The notes under the pieces were generated by a model that saw only the letters and a program-made list of their open reading frames with translations, was not told the origin of the DNA and did no database searches. The position numbers were made by a program, and so were the translations under genes. A stretch of 64,000 nt of DNA, taken from positions 6,342,820 to 6,406,819 of the forward strand of contig CM037843.1 of assembly GCA_021234535.1 (NCBI GenBank). Reading direction: 5' to 3'. Source of the stretch: Stichopus chloronotus (lineage: Eukaryota; Echinodermata; Holothuroidea; Aspidochirotida; Stichopodidae). Below, in pieces: positions 1 to 12,399 of the stretch (within the stretch, counting starts at the first letter, position 1; each line of letters opens with the position of its first letter).

Positions 1-1614
1 GTAACACATCAGTGGTGATGTTGTGTGTGTTCAAGAACAAGTTAAGTCGCCTTGGTAAACGTAACATGCCAAACTACCTCTGTGTGTTGAATGTAATGTG
101 TCACAAGGATGTTATGTTTGTTCTTGAACATGTTTACCTTTTGTGGTGGCTGTAATGTGTCACTGCACAATATTTGACAGTGATGTTAACACTGTGTGAT
201 GACCGTAACATGTCACACATCGTATGGATGGTGATTTTATGTGTGCTCTCAAACATGTTCAGCTCAATTTATTTCTACCGTCATCAAAAAATATCAGAGA
301 TATGTCAATACGTGTGACAAATATGCTTAATCGAGCAATTGAGGCAAATGAAAGAAAATTGAATAAAATGGATTGGTAGTTGAGCCAGGAGTAAGCTTTT
401 CTAGTCAGTGTGGTGAAGTAAATTGAAATGTAAATTTATCACATCGGATTTTTGAAATGACCATTGTGTCTTCCTCTGGTGGTCAAAGGTGGTCTGGTGG
501 TCTTGAACAAAACATGATGATGATAATGATGATGGTGGTAGGAACATTTCACAGCACCGCATAAATCTCAGGCACTCATGTTACATTACTGGTGTCAAAG
601 GTCATAATGGTCTGTATCTTGACAACTGTAGGTGTATTTCAGTCGTCTGCAGTGTGCATGTACAGCCGATCCTCACGTGATATCATGTATATTTATCCCT
701 TCTTGAGAAGACCCACCGTAACCATTAGGGTGTATCTGGCTATCACGTCATGTTCTATCATGTAGAAAAGGTCTTCTCGAGACATGATATACGCACATTA
801 TGGAAAATTATGTGAGGACTAGGTGGCATATGCTACTGACAAGTGAATGCTCATTTGTTAGTGAAATGTCAAAGGTCATAGAGGATTAGTTTATGTCAAA
901 TAGTTACAATCTTCTCATCCATCAAAGGCAGACCAGTCTCCTATATGGTCCATTCACAGCTCACTTTGTGTAGGTTCTAATTTGAAATCACGACGTTAAT
1001 CAAAGTTATCATAACCATTCATTCACCTTTTGCATGTAACCCCCTGTCCTATAGGGGGTGCTCAGCAGTGCCCCCCCCCCCAGATTACGTTAAAGGTCAT
1101 TTGGGGAAAATGTATTTAGAGATCGTTCCATTCAACTCATATAGCAAGTTATTCGGAGTAAATGTTCGAGGACCCAACCCATGAAGAAAAAGAAGATTTT
1201 TCTTCGAGGGGTTTGTATATCAGCAGGAAATAATCATGAAAGGATGTGGTCAGCTCATATATCATCTGGTGTCCAATCGTTACAGCAGATGGTAAGTGAA
1301 AAAAATAAATCGTGTTTCAAAGACATCAGTAGTTTCAGGAAATACAACATTATGATGTCAATGCCATGTATATTTGCTTCTGACCGGTGACTCTGGATGT
1401 CAATTTTTTCCTCAGTACATGACGTCTAGCAGCTGCTGGCCACTAACTACAATTTTTAAAAGAATGTTGAAGGTGCATTCACATCTGGATTATTTCCTTG
1501 TAATTAGGGAGAACACGTACATTGAGTAGGAAAAGTGAATTATGAAGAGGTGATGGTCGCTGTGAGGTTCTATCTCTTTCTATTACAATCCCCGGTGAAG
1601 TGGTATCACATCAA
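1..1614. other. No gene seen; degenerate repeats at the start
   Basis: Positions 1-250 hold several diverged copies of a GTAAYRTGTCAC / TTCTTGAACATGTT motif, apparently a decayed tandem repeat. A run of C occurs at 1070-1080. The longest open frame (69 codons at 1181) looks random. Nothing else is recognised. Confidence 0.4.
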
Positions 1615-2658
1615 CTAACATTGTGTGAGTTGGTCATAATGAGTAGATGATCCCTATTGTTTTAGGTGGAGGTCAAATGTCATTTGAGGTCATAAGAGGT
1701 CAAAACGTGAAAACCTTGTAAACAATATCTGCAGAAGGGTAACTGTGACTGATGTCATACTTGGTGTGTGGGTTGGTCATATTGAGTAGATGATCACTAT
1801 TGTTTGTGGTGGAGGTCAAAGGTCATTTGAGGCCACCAGAGGTCAAACCGTAAAAACCTTGTAAACACAATATCTCCAGATGGATAACAGTGACAGATGT
1901 CATATGTAGTGTGTGGGTTGTTCATATTGAGTAGATGATCCCTATTGTTTTTGGTGGAGGTCAAAGGTCATTTGAGGTCACCAGAGGTCAAACCGTAAAA
2001 ACCTTGTAAACACAATATCTCCAGATGGATAACTATGACTTAGTCATGCTTGGTGAGTGGGTTGGTCATATTGAGTAGATGATTCCCCTTGTTTTTGGTG
2101 GAGGTCAAAGGTCATGTGAGGTCACCAGAGGTCAAACTAAAGATCTTTTAAACACAATATCTCCAGAAGGGTAACTGTGACTGATGTCATACTTAATGTG
2201 TTGGTTGGTCATATTGCGTAGATGATCTCTGTTGTTTTTGGTGGAGGTCAAAGGTCATTTGAGGTCACCAGAGATCAAACTGTGAAACCCTTGTAAACAC
2301 AATATCTCCAGAAGGATAACTGTGACTGATGTCATACTCAATGTATGGATTGTATATACTAAGTAGAAGACTGCTATCGTTTTTGGTGGAGGTCAGAGGT
2401 CATGGGAGGTCACCAGAGGTTAAAATGTAAAAAACTTGTAAACACGATATCTCAAGAACGGGTAGGTGATCCCTTTTGCTTTTAGTGGACATCAAATGTC
2501 ATTTGAGGTCACCAAAATAAAGGTTATTTTGGGATAAAGGCCAATGTGTTGTTTCAAGAACGGTAACTGCAGTAACTCTCATACTTGACATGTGGATAAT
2601 TCATGTTATAATATAACCATGTCGCAAGGAATCACAAAGCATTTTTGGCTTTCTGGTT
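1615..2658. repeat. Array of about six 144-bp units with AGGTCA half-sites, plus tail
   Basis: The anchor GGTGGAGGTCA recurs at 1665, 1808, 1953, 2097, 2240 and 2385 (spacing 143-145). Each unit holds three or four AGGTCA-like half-sites, then AAACCTTGTAAACACAATAT and ATAACTGTGACTGATGTCAT. A non-repeated tail follows from about 2450 and ends GCAAGGAATCACAAAGC...GGCTTTCTGGTT near 2658. The same tail closes two other copies in this window, so this is one dispersed element with an internal tandem array. Confidence 0.85.
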
Positions 2659-2852
2659 TCCGTATCTTACTCTACTCTTGATTGGACAGTTATATCGCAC
2701 CATATAATTCTGCACATGATTGGCCAGAGTTACATCGCATCATCTAACTCCCATCCCATTTGGTGAACAGAGTTAGAGATACATTTACACTAAACGTTCT
2801 TTCTGATGATAGTAGAGATTGGTTTGGATTAAGGACTTACTAATGTGGTTTT

Positions 2853-3040
2853 TGATTCCTTGCCGTAGGCAGGGGAATCTATGCAGTCCTGATGTCGTGT
2901 GTGTGTCTGTATGTATGTGTGTGACGGTTGCTCGTAAACACTCTATCTCAAGAAGGGTAACTCTGAGTAATTTCATTTTTGGCATGTTGGTTGCCCATAT
3001 TGAATAGATGATCCCTATTGTTTTTGGTGTCCAAATCTTG
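2853..3040. repeat. Head fragment of the AGGTCA-array element
   Basis: TGATTCCTTGC at 2853-2863 is the reverse complement of GCAAGGAATCA found in the tail of this element family, so it looks like the opposite terminus. A GT-rich stretch follows, then AAACACTCTATCTCAAGAAG and one partial 145-bp unit. A similar head lies at about 30230-30310. It is truncated on the right at about 3040. Confidence 0.55.
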
Positions 3041-3880
3041 GATATTAATGAGGTTATGTGGTAAAACATAATTTTTTTTAAAACTGCCATAGTTCCTTAT
3101 CCATGGGTCAGATTTGTTTTAAACTTGATAAGGTTGTCTGTTATTAACAGGTTCACGACCCTGTGAAATTTAATGCTTATCAATAGAGAGGAAGGGATAA
3201 TTTTTCACTATAAAACAATAATAATAGCCTAAACACCATTATTGTGGTTATTATAAACTACCGTACAAATATATATTGATCTACATTGTGCAATAGCAAG
3301 TGTTTATTCTCTCGCACTCAATGGGATTGCTCCCTACAGTACTGCATTTGTAACTTAGTGAGTAACTTCTAGTGTGGGGGGACTAATAAGTTGTCCAGAG
3401 AGAGAGTCTTGGTATGGGAGGTCATGGGGTCAGATAGAAAAGCATGCAATGGAATGTTAATGGGTGTATGAAAAAAATGAAGAAAATTAAAAACCATCTG
3501 TTCTGTCATTTATTTGGATAATATCAATATCCAGAGGAACAGCTGGTAGCAGAACAAGGTTTCTTAACAATCAAATTGGAGTGCTTTCAATCATATTTCA
3601 CAATGTCGGAAAAGATGGAGGAAGCAAAAATATTGCGGAGGAATCATAACTTAGGGTCAACTTACCAGGACTTTGAGTGTGTTAAAAGCTACTTGTAACA
3701 AGGAAGAAATTATCCTGGTGGTTTACGAAGAATTTTGAGGTAAATATGGCAGACAAGCTGAGTTCAGATGAGGTAAGGTTGAGTTATTTGATTCAACTAA
3801 CAACAGGCAAGACTAGAAGCAGCATTGATTACTTGTGTGTTTCTTGGAGCTCAGAGATAATGTTGACTGATTTCATACCG
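3041..3880. other. No gene seen
   Basis: AT-rich sequence without a convincing open frame or recognised repeat. Confidence 0.4.
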
Positions 3881-4123
3881 TACTCATACTGTTCTTGATG
3901 TGTGGGTTGTATGGCCTGGGTAGGTGATCCCTATTGCTTTTGGTGGACATCAAATGTCGCAGTCATTTTAGGTCACCAAAATAAAGGTCATTTTGGGTTA
4001 AAGGCTTGTGGTGTATCAAGAAAAATAACTGCAGTTGATCTTATACTTGTCATTTGAATAATTCATGTTTGTTGTAATATAACCATGTAGCAAGGAATCA
4101 CAAAGCCTTTTGGCTTTCTGGTT
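3881..4123. repeat. Solo tail of the AGGTCA-array element
   Basis: Matches the tails at about 2450-2658 and 16690-16905: GTAGGTGATCCCTATTGC, a degenerate GGTCACCAAAATAAAGGTCA, TAATTCATGTTTGTTGTAAT, then TATAACCATGTAGCAAGGAA and a CTGGTT end at about 4123. No full 145-bp unit remains. Confidence 0.7.
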
Positions 4124-5870
4124 AACTGTATGCAATAGGCTTACCAGGTGTAAGCGTGGTTTCTGCGACAAATGACTGGAACAAGTTTTTAGACAGAAAT
4201 ATGTCTCAGTTTTTGAGGTAATGCACCATCGGCGATATGGTTCTCCTTTCTGCCAAACTGATTCATGTGGGGAGTTAGCTATGGGCTCCTTTTGTGCTGG
4301 CGCCATTTTAGAACCGCTGTATCTACTCAAAAAAATAAATAAATAAATAAAAGGAACATATTGCATGTGGCCTTTGGCCCAGACACTGCCCATATCAGTC
4401 TGATTCTCGGCGGCCTTAAGTCATAATCATAGATGGCATTACGAAAAATGATGGTTGAATAGTTATGACTGTCTTTTAAGTAAATGTGCTGCTTATCCCT
4501 ATGTATTTGAAAGTATCAAGTTTTTTAAATAGTGTCGATCGAGGACAAGTACGATTCGTTCTTCACCCTAACTTTATTTGTACATGGGAAACGTCTATAT
4601 ATCAGTATGATGTACATCAACTATAAACAGTGTTCTCTGCAGGGGTCTTAGGAGGGTGCCCCCTCCACCGAGTGGATATTGCCGTCCCCCCCCCCGAAAT
4701 AGTGATCAACAACAGAGGGTCCCCCCAAAAACGTTACTCGATCCACATACAACAAAAAACGTTGGCAATCACGGCTACTGCCATTTCAAGTAGAGCAAAA
4801 AGGTGACATCATTCAGCATCCCAATTGTCAATAAATTCTGGAGGAAAGGTTGAACGAGAGGATGAAGCCCACTCCCCTCAAACCCCTCACCGGCGATCGT
4901 TTCGCGATGACACCCACGCTGCACTCGTGAGCCCCCCACCCCCCTCATTTGTAAATCTGTGGAAAATGTTGGTGCGATTTCGTTGGCATTGCCGAAATTG
5001 TTTGAAGCATTTGTTGTGGCCATTCTTTCTAGGCCACTGAAGTTCACAAAGGCTATGATAAATGGATTTTTGCCTGACGCCAAGTTTGGCACTTTGTTTC
5101 ATTACCTGATATGTATGCATGGTACTGATGACATTTACGTCCATGTATACCGTCTGCTTCGATCGCGTGTTACGTCTATTCTTCAATAGACCTCCCCCCA
5201 CCTCTTGCACTGACGTCATTTAACAACCAAGGGTATGTCCTATAAATTGATAGCTATGCTAGGCGCCTGTAGACAATAATAGAGACAACGCCCGTGCAGA
5301 TGTGCAATTGTTCAATTTACTAGTTAATCCTCAAGGAGGGCGCTTTGACTATAGCACTGTGACGTCACATGCAAGGGTTTTATAGACCTAATGCTACGTC
5401 CACGCTCCGCTATTATAGCGACTTTTTTTTGACACAGCAGGCGGATTACGTGCTTTCCTGGTTACAATGCAACGCAATGTGCACGTGTTTGGATTTAGTA
5501 CCCTGACCTCGACGCATTTTCAACGAATCTTTTTCGTATAGCTTCAGTTAATAGAAATCCATTCACTAATCAAATATACTTAAATCGTATTTCGTTTGCA
5601 GCAGGATGGCAAACTGCTTACATTATAAGTGATATTGTGTAACGTTCGCCTCATATTTCTCTTGCCACTCATCCCTGTCTCTCTCTCTTGCAATCTTAGT
5701 TTCATGCGGTTAGAAATTGAACTAGGGCATAACAATTCTTATGCTTTATCCGTCCCCATTACTGAAACTTGATCTCAGTATTAATATCCTCAAGAATCAT
5801 TTACGTTATTATTATTATTTTAAAGCAAAAAAAAAAACATACTGGACGATGCCATGTAAGAAACGGCCCT
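4124..5870. other. No gene seen; poly-C/G repeat debris
   Basis: Positions 4630-4730 hold a C-rich stretch typical of hAT-like debris elsewhere in the window. GTGACGTCACAT at about 5358 contains a perfect CRE core. The overlapping open frames at 4775-5219 on both strands have no recognisable motif. Confidence 0.35.
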
Positions 5871-5922
5871 CCATCCATCCATCCATCCATCCATCCATCC
5901 ATCCATCCATCCATCCATCCCA
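5871..5922. repeat. (CCAT)n microsatellite
   Basis: About twelve uninterrupted CCAT/ATCC copies. Confidence 0.95.
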
Positions 5923-7223
5923 TCAGCTAAGATATCGCGATGTCACAGTGTTTACACGTCTGGTACAACCCCGTCGCAATATTAGCACACAGACAAATAT
6001 TGACAAATAAAACGATGGTGTTTAGATGACAAATAGTCCCATCATGTTAAATTATATGCCCGCTGCAGAAGGATCATTTTGATCACATGCAGATAAAGGA
6101 CAAGAATTAATTTAAACTGGGGATCATAAATGAACTGCGTATAAGGAGCGCACAGTTTCATGTATATCCATATTATATCTAAGTAACCATAAACGTTCCA
6201 ATTATGGTTCATCATTTTTCACCGTATCAGATCTCGGATTTATTGTGCCATGTTATATAAAATATAAACAGATAGATGTAAATAAGCAGCATTTTTATGA
6301 TTTTGTTTATGAAGTTAGTTCAAGGTGTTTAATAGCTTACCGAAGATTAGCCTAGTGTATATGTAAATTTACCCTCCATGCTCAGAGTATTTATGACTTT
6401 TCTTTTTCATTAAAGTTAAAAAACTATAACATTTGAATGTTTATGATCTGTTTTATGACGTTATTTAGGCTATTTACAACATTGGAATGTGCTTTATAGT
6501 TTTACCGGCGGTCCAGAGTTCGCATAGCGACTTTATAGCGACCCACGTGTATTACTTAAGCACCGGATTCGTAATAGGGATATGTACGTTAAAGAAAAGG
6601 CGTATATTCCAACACCGGCCGGGAAGGTTAAGCCACCTATGGCCGATAAGAAACAAAAATGCCTTACAAAAAGACTGAAGTTAAATGATCATAAAAGAAA
6701 AAGAAAAAAATGAAGGGTTATTTTGGTCGTATTCGAACAAATTTCGTGCACTACGATAAACTGCCACATAACCTGGACTAAAAATGAATGTAGGTGCGAA
6801 TTGTGCCAACCTCCTAGGACTTATGTTCAGTTCTTTCCTGCGGGGAATTATTTTTTGCACTGTACATTCTGTTTGAGAAAGATTTCTCGGGGAAGAACTC
6901 ATCAAGAACCACAAGAATGAAAAATTTCACACGTTGAAGTCTCACGAAAGTCTGGTTTAAAAGAGGGACGGTTCCAAATAAATAGCTGTTTTTTGTTGAC
7001 GTATAATCGCTGGCGTTGCCTTCACGCTTAGATTGAAACGCTTCGTTGAATTCCTTTGCCCTATAATTATGCGATTCCGAATTGAGTTTTATTTTCTTTG
7101 CTTTTACTTTGGGAGTTTCGTTGGCACTATATTTGCCAAATTTTCTATTCCATTGGCAATGTCTTGGTAAAGTTAAGGTTATGATGTAATTAGGCTGAAG
7201 AGTCCAAGCCAATCTAGAGTTTT
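5923..7223. other. No gene seen
   Basis: AT-rich. The open frames here (up to 132 codons on the minus strand at 6814-7212) lack recognisable domains and have no paired evidence such as splice-linked homology. Confidence 0.35.
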
Positions 7224-7339
7224 GTGGAATGTATAAACAACGTGATAGCGGAAATGTTGCAGCTCTCGTGTGGGAAATATATCTTCTTCATTCAGGAACG
7301 AATAGTGTGGACTGACGTCATACTTACCATGTGTATGCA

Positions 7340-7710
7340 CCCAATTTGTTACAAGAATAGTATTGTTTTAGGTGGAGGTAATAGGTCACATAAAGTCAAG
7401 CGAGGTCAAAATGTGAAAACGTATAAACACAACGTCCTTAGAAGGGAAGCTTGGACTTATGACATACTTCTACATGTATGTTCTACACTGAGTGCAAGGA
7501 GCCTATTGTGTTTGGCCGAGGTCAAAGGTCATTTATAGTCAACAAATACCAAAGCGAAAACAGTATCTTGAGGACGCAAGTTTTGACTGATCTCAGGTGT
7601 GCTTTGATAATTGACCACATTGAGTGCAAGAACCACTGTCTTTTTTATAAAGGTTAAAGGTCATTGAGGTCAGGAGAGGTCAAACTTTGAAAATCTTGTA
7701 AAGATTGAAA
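7340..7710. repeat. Decayed AGGTCA-array copies
   Basis: Three diverged units: GGTGGAGGTAATAGGTCACA at about 7371, GAGGTCAAAGGTCATTTATA at about 7519, and GGTTAAAGGTCATTGAGGTC at about 7652, each followed by AAAC...TTGTAAA-like sequence. More diverged than the arrays at 1615 and 15845. Confidence 0.65.
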
Positions 7711-9112
7711 GGGCATGAAACTGCGTGATCGCAGATGTGAATCATTGTTGACGCACATTTAATGACAGAATTCAAGAAAGCATGCCTTGTGACTTTGATG
7801 ATGTAACCAGTATTAAATAATCTACAGTATCACCGCTAATAACATTATTTGTACTGGAACTACTCCATTTTCTTGCAGAAGATGAAGCCAGTCAAGTGGC
7901 ATGTACCGTTCTCTGAAGTGTAAATAATTTTGATCACAATTGATTTGCTATACAGCGTACTACCTCTCATACATTTAGCTAAATATGAGTTCAAGCGCAC
8001 CGTCAAACGTGAAAGAGACAATAAGATAATGAGCTGGTACCAATTTGTCAAGTTTTACTGGCCAACAGAAGTCAATATGTGACAACCTTGTAGAGACAAA
8101 GCAGAATAATACAAGCCTTGGCTTGGACTGATAAATGGTATAGGTGCCATGTCAAACTGTGTATTGTAACGTCGACCGACTTCTCAACTGACCAGAGGAA
8201 CGCAGAGTCTCAATAAACAGTCAAAGAATTGTTTTGCAGGTCTCCAAAAAATTTTTTAAAAGAATCAGTTCGAATATAGTTAAAATGACTGCATTGTGAG
8301 CAACAAGGAAGGTAAAAGAAAATATAGAATATGGAAAGGAATGGTAATAATAACGACTGCACTTGCCATGTGTAACCTATGCAATCAATACAACCTTACT
8401 ATTAGCCTTGATGTGCGAGACCTGTCTTGTCGCAACCCCTGCGGGCGAGAGAGCTGTCTTGTCGCAACGTGTATGGTGCGCCTAGCGTGCCATAAGTCTA
8501 GCGAGTTCTGTGACAGTCGCAACCCCTGCGAGCGAGATGTATCCTCACACTAACCTGTGAGATATGTTTCTGTGTCGTGGCGGTGTACTAGCAACGTGCG
8601 AAATCTGTTCTGTGGCGTTGAATATTGGACCCTTCTTCCTTCACGGGCTGTGCTGTGCGGATCTTATATAGATTTCTTTTTTCGGCGGCAGAGGTTCGGG
8701 GCTACAGGTTACAGGCGTCACTGGGCCTACTCAACAATGAAGTCTGTACTCAGAGTGTTTTATGCACAGCAAGTTATACTTCTTAAAAATGACTGCACCT
8801 TGCATTAAAGACTTACGGCAATAAAAACGTCATTCTTTAACAATTAATTAGGTGTCATCCATTGTCGTTGTTAGTCTTCCTTAAATTGCCTTAGCTACAA
8901 TAAAAAATGTTATCAAACTTATTCGACAATCTTTGCGTTTTCAGCTTTACCAGTTTCTAGGCAAAAAGACGGTAGAATTTCTACTTCTCAACTATATAGA
9001 TTCATTATACTAGACTTTATGAAAAAAGAAAACAAAATGACTTTACCTCGCAACCTTTCTCCACACAGTCCGTACACAAATTTTCTACAAATTCAAGAAA
9101 ACGCAACTAACG
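7711..9112. other. No gene seen; small CG-rich repeat at 8410-8560
   Basis: CGCAACCCCTGCG(G/A)GCGAGA occurs at 8431 and 8518, with a third partial copy at 8463, in a short GC-rich island. The rest is AT-rich. An 85-codon open frame over the island merely translates the repeat. Confidence 0.4.
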
Positions 9113-9355
9113 TTAAAGACAAAAACTCATCACCCCAGAGGGTTTCAATTCTTTGAACTCCCTCCCTCAGCGTGTCTTAAAATCCTCCACATGTGTTTCA
9201 AAACAATGGATCCCTGTGTACGCTGTGTAATATGAGCTACTCTGCATCTTTCGAATTTGGTGTTAATAAAAGAGTACTGTAACTTAGAACCAGTTGAGAG
9301 TTTTGCTTTCCGGAAAGTAAAAATGTAACTTAGGGTGATTAGTTACGGCCTTTAA
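9113..9355. mobile_element. TTAA-flanked MITE, family B, copy 1
   Basis: A 243-bp element starting TTAAAGACAAAAACTCATCA and ending in sequence whose reverse complement is TTAAAGGCCGTAACTAATCA, so the ends are imperfect inverted repeats bounded by TTAA. It is about 75-80% similar by eye to 52466-52711, including CACATGTG, ATGGATCCCTGTGTAC, GCATCTTTCGAATTTG and TTTTGCTTTCCGGAA. No open frame. TTAA target duplication suggests a piggyBac-type origin, but this is inference. Confidence 0.7.
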
Positions 9356-9730
9356 ATCACAGATAACGACGCCCAATATTGTACGGCTTCTCTTACTCTG
9401 CATGTGTAATCGGCCCTCTGTATCTTGAACTCTCCGCAAACTTTTCTCGTACATTTTGTTTTTGTACAACTTCATGTTTCCCCTTCCTGTCAATCACAGG
9501 CTAAAAGTCCACTTTTTCAGTTTCTAGGCCACGCCCAATCACCATCCCAACTCAAGAAAGTACAAAGGGATACGTGCAAGGAGTTTGGGCTACTACCTAA
9601 CATTGACCAATCACCATAGTTTATTTCCAACCCGTCTAACACGTGGTTCTAAAAATAAGTTTTTGCCTTCTACAAAGTAGGCCGTCTAGCTAGCTTCCGC
9701 TGTAGCAGAAGCGCTTATAAAAAAGAAAGG

Positions 9731-10124
9731 TTAAAGTAGGATGTGCTGTTTGAAGGAATAAAAATAGCCTTTACGGTTTATCTTCTATCATTTTCTGTCA
9801 TTTGATACCAATGTGGATAATAACATACCATGCCAGGTTTCTTTCATTAAAAATTTCATTAATTAGAGTGTTAATTACGGTAGAAAGAAGAGCGATTTAG
9901 TTTTTTCGGGTAAAAAGTTAGCGGAACTGGACCCTGTGGTAAATGTGCGACACTTCCATGTGAACACTGCTACAACGAAACGCCTACGCAAAGCATTTCC
10001 TATAGAAATTAGGCTATACGTGAACAAATATACCTGCACAGGAGTTTTTATAACTCTCTTCAACTACAAGGAGTCCCTTGGTGTACTTTGGAAAATGCAG
10101 AAATAACAGCACATCCTGCTTTAA
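9731..10124. mobile_element. TTAA-flanked MITE, family A, copy 1
   Basis: The left end TTAAAGTAGGATGTGCTGTT (9731-9750) and the right end AACAGCACATCCTGCTTTAA (10105-10124) are 20-bp inverted repeats with one mismatch. The element is 394 bp and begins and ends with TTAA. The reverse complement of 35995-36397 matches it along its whole length. No transposase frame. Confidence 0.88.
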
Positions 10125-12158
10125 ACAAATGCGCGTAAAGCTGAGACAATATCTGGGATTTGTTTTGCAAAAAGTCCTTGGAGGAAAGTGGTAACCCGTT
10201 ATAAAAAGTTTCATGGCAAAACATGAAATGACAATTGTTCATAGAAAGAATCGACATTAGCGTTGGAAGAGGATAAATCACACTGTTGCTGTTTGCTACA
10301 TTGAATTTCTGTAACATCATGTACTATTGGTCACAGTGCTATTCCTTTTGCTTATGTAAGATATCGTGAGCAGCAAGGGTGGTCGGCTGCATCATCGAAA
10401 CCACACGGTAGTCTTGAATTCTTGATCTCTAATTTCTACACAAATCATCCAAACTGGGGACTGTTGATGTGTGGTACTTCTTTGAATTAAATATGGCTGT
10501 TCAGCATCTACTTGGAGAAAAGAACACGGGGGGGGGGGGGGGATTTAAGGTCTGTGGTAGGGACTCCACAAGGGGATGGTGCGTGGATACGTTGAGCACT
10601 TATGGCGTTCCTTGTTAGATGGGGGGTTGAATGAGGATGAGGGGGAGTAGTCTATAAATAGAACATTGGTGCATCTGGTATGTAAAGTCTTACTTTAAGT
10701 AAGCAGGTAGGAAACATTGCTTACTATGAAAATAAGTGTTTCTTTGAATAGAGAAATTTGGCCTAGGCTACGTAACTCAAGCTTAGTCCAAATTCAGGTC
10801 CTTCAATGTGGTTTCCACACTGCTGGTGCGGTAGTAGTCATTAGTAGCAAATCTTGCAGCACGCAGTTGTACTTTTTCATTGCTTGAGAGTTATAATTTG
10901 GTGGGTTGTTTTTGTTACTGGTGTTGAAGAAGTTTCCATGTTTTGGATAAATATCCACTCGCAAATTTTCATCCCAAACGAGCAATGTTTTAGTAACAAC
11001 AATATTAGGACATTGCTTAATCCTCCATCTTTATTAGGACCATCTTTATTTGGAAAATATTATTTTAATGATTGTGTTCCAGTCAGTTATCAGTTTGTCT
11101 CGTGGTTGGACGCGTATCCTCTATCAATTCATTTTTACAAGGATTTAGTTTATTGGACTTGCTCTGGATACATTTAGAAATTTCTGTTTTAACGATCTAG
11201 GGTCACTTACATGGAACACAACAACGATATCATTACAAATATCGACAAGAAGGTGAACTTGATTTTTGTATTTTCTGTATTTTCAACATTTTTCTACCAA
11301 ATGATTGGTATGGTTTCCTGTGTTATGGCTGATGAAATGTGCGCAGACGTTATGAGTCTATGTCATGTGAAATCTTAATGTGGCTTTTATCAATTTTCTT
11401 GACTTTTTTTTTAATCTTAATTGTAGTGTCAATATCCATTTTTTAAATTTCTTTTATCTTGTTTTCAAAGACAAAACTCCTGTCATTAGAGAACCCTTGT
11501 TCTAAGTAAATCAAGTATTGTTTTCTTTGTGTGAGCCAATAAAGTTAATTTGAGTGGACAGTTATTGTAAGTGGTAATGATAATATCACATAATTAATTG
11601 TCGTTTCATCAAAGTCACATATAGGGATAAGTCGGCCAAATGTTATTTGTTTGTATACTTCAATGTCTATACCAAATTGGTTCTAGTTTGTATATCTGGG
11701 AAGACCAGATGGTTTTAAATTTGCAGAGGATTATATGGTGATCACTACAGTTTATATCATCCATTGTTCCATTATTAAGAATTATCAATTACTATTTAAA
11801 TTAAGTAATTAATTAACAATTATTCCCCAGTATTCTTATTTAAAATTACATTAGCGTAGCGAAAATTCCTCTTCACTATACCCTTCGAATCGGCCCTAGT
11901 TTGCTTTTTTCTGAGGTTAGGGAGACCATTCAATTGAATTATAGAACGGAATTGTTTTCCACACACCCTCATCCAAATTGGAATGACGTAGATTAAAGGT
12001 GATTGGCCGTCTCACTAATACTTCGCATGACGTCAGGATCTGCCCTCTACAAGGAAACTTACAGATTTAAAGGGGATTTCCGGGCAAGTAACATGTCTTC
12101 TGAATATTTAAGCAATTTCAAGCCATTCTCGTTCATATTCCTGACGTTTTGAAATGAT
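10125..12158. other. No gene seen; poly-G run
   Basis: Contains a run of about 15 G at 10529-10543. The 107-codon open frame at 10854-11177 has no recognisable domain. AT-rich elsewhere. Confidence 0.35.
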
Positions 12159-12399
12159 CTTCTTATAGACAACACCATATGTATGAACTTTCCTCGTGAC
12201 AGGCACAGTATGTCCTTTACTAATTACTTAGGGCAATCAGGTTGATCGCCATGAATCCAAAGGTGGGCGTCGACTACGTCAAAAAATCACAGAGATCACG
12301 GTCAATTACATAATAATGGCCGCACCCTTCGTTTCTATGCATAGTGTTAGTAACTCTGTTGGGCGGTAAGTTTTGACATATGGTGTTGTCTATGAGAAG
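12159..12399. repeat. Inverted repeat with 23-bp arms
   Basis: CTTCTTATAGACAACACCAT at the left (12159-12181) and its reverse complement at the right (12377-12399) differ by one base over 23. The roughly 195-bp interior shows weak further pairing. It could be a short non-autonomous DNA element; no flanking duplication was recognised. Confidence 0.6.

Noticed and set aside
661..800. Weak inverted repeat (CTTGAGAAGACC / GGTCTTCTCGAG)
   Set aside because: Arms of only about 12 bases with poor extension; could be chance in repeat-rich sequence.
4775..5219. Overlapping frames of 70-110 codons on both strands as a gene
   Set aside because: No domain, no splice-linked similarity, and frames on opposite strands with similar length are typical of chance.
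5741..6010. 89-codon frame with HPSI repeats
   Set aside because: Translation of the CCAT microsatellite.
6814..7212. 132-codon minus-strand frame as a host gene
   Set aside because: No recognisable motif; biased composition from AT-rich DNA.
10529..10543. Poly-G runs (also near 13685, 20605, 46635, 46855, 51138, 56017) as G-quadruplex regulators
   Set aside because: They sit inside hAT-like repeat debris or as simple runs with no consistent gene position; repeat origin is the simpler account.
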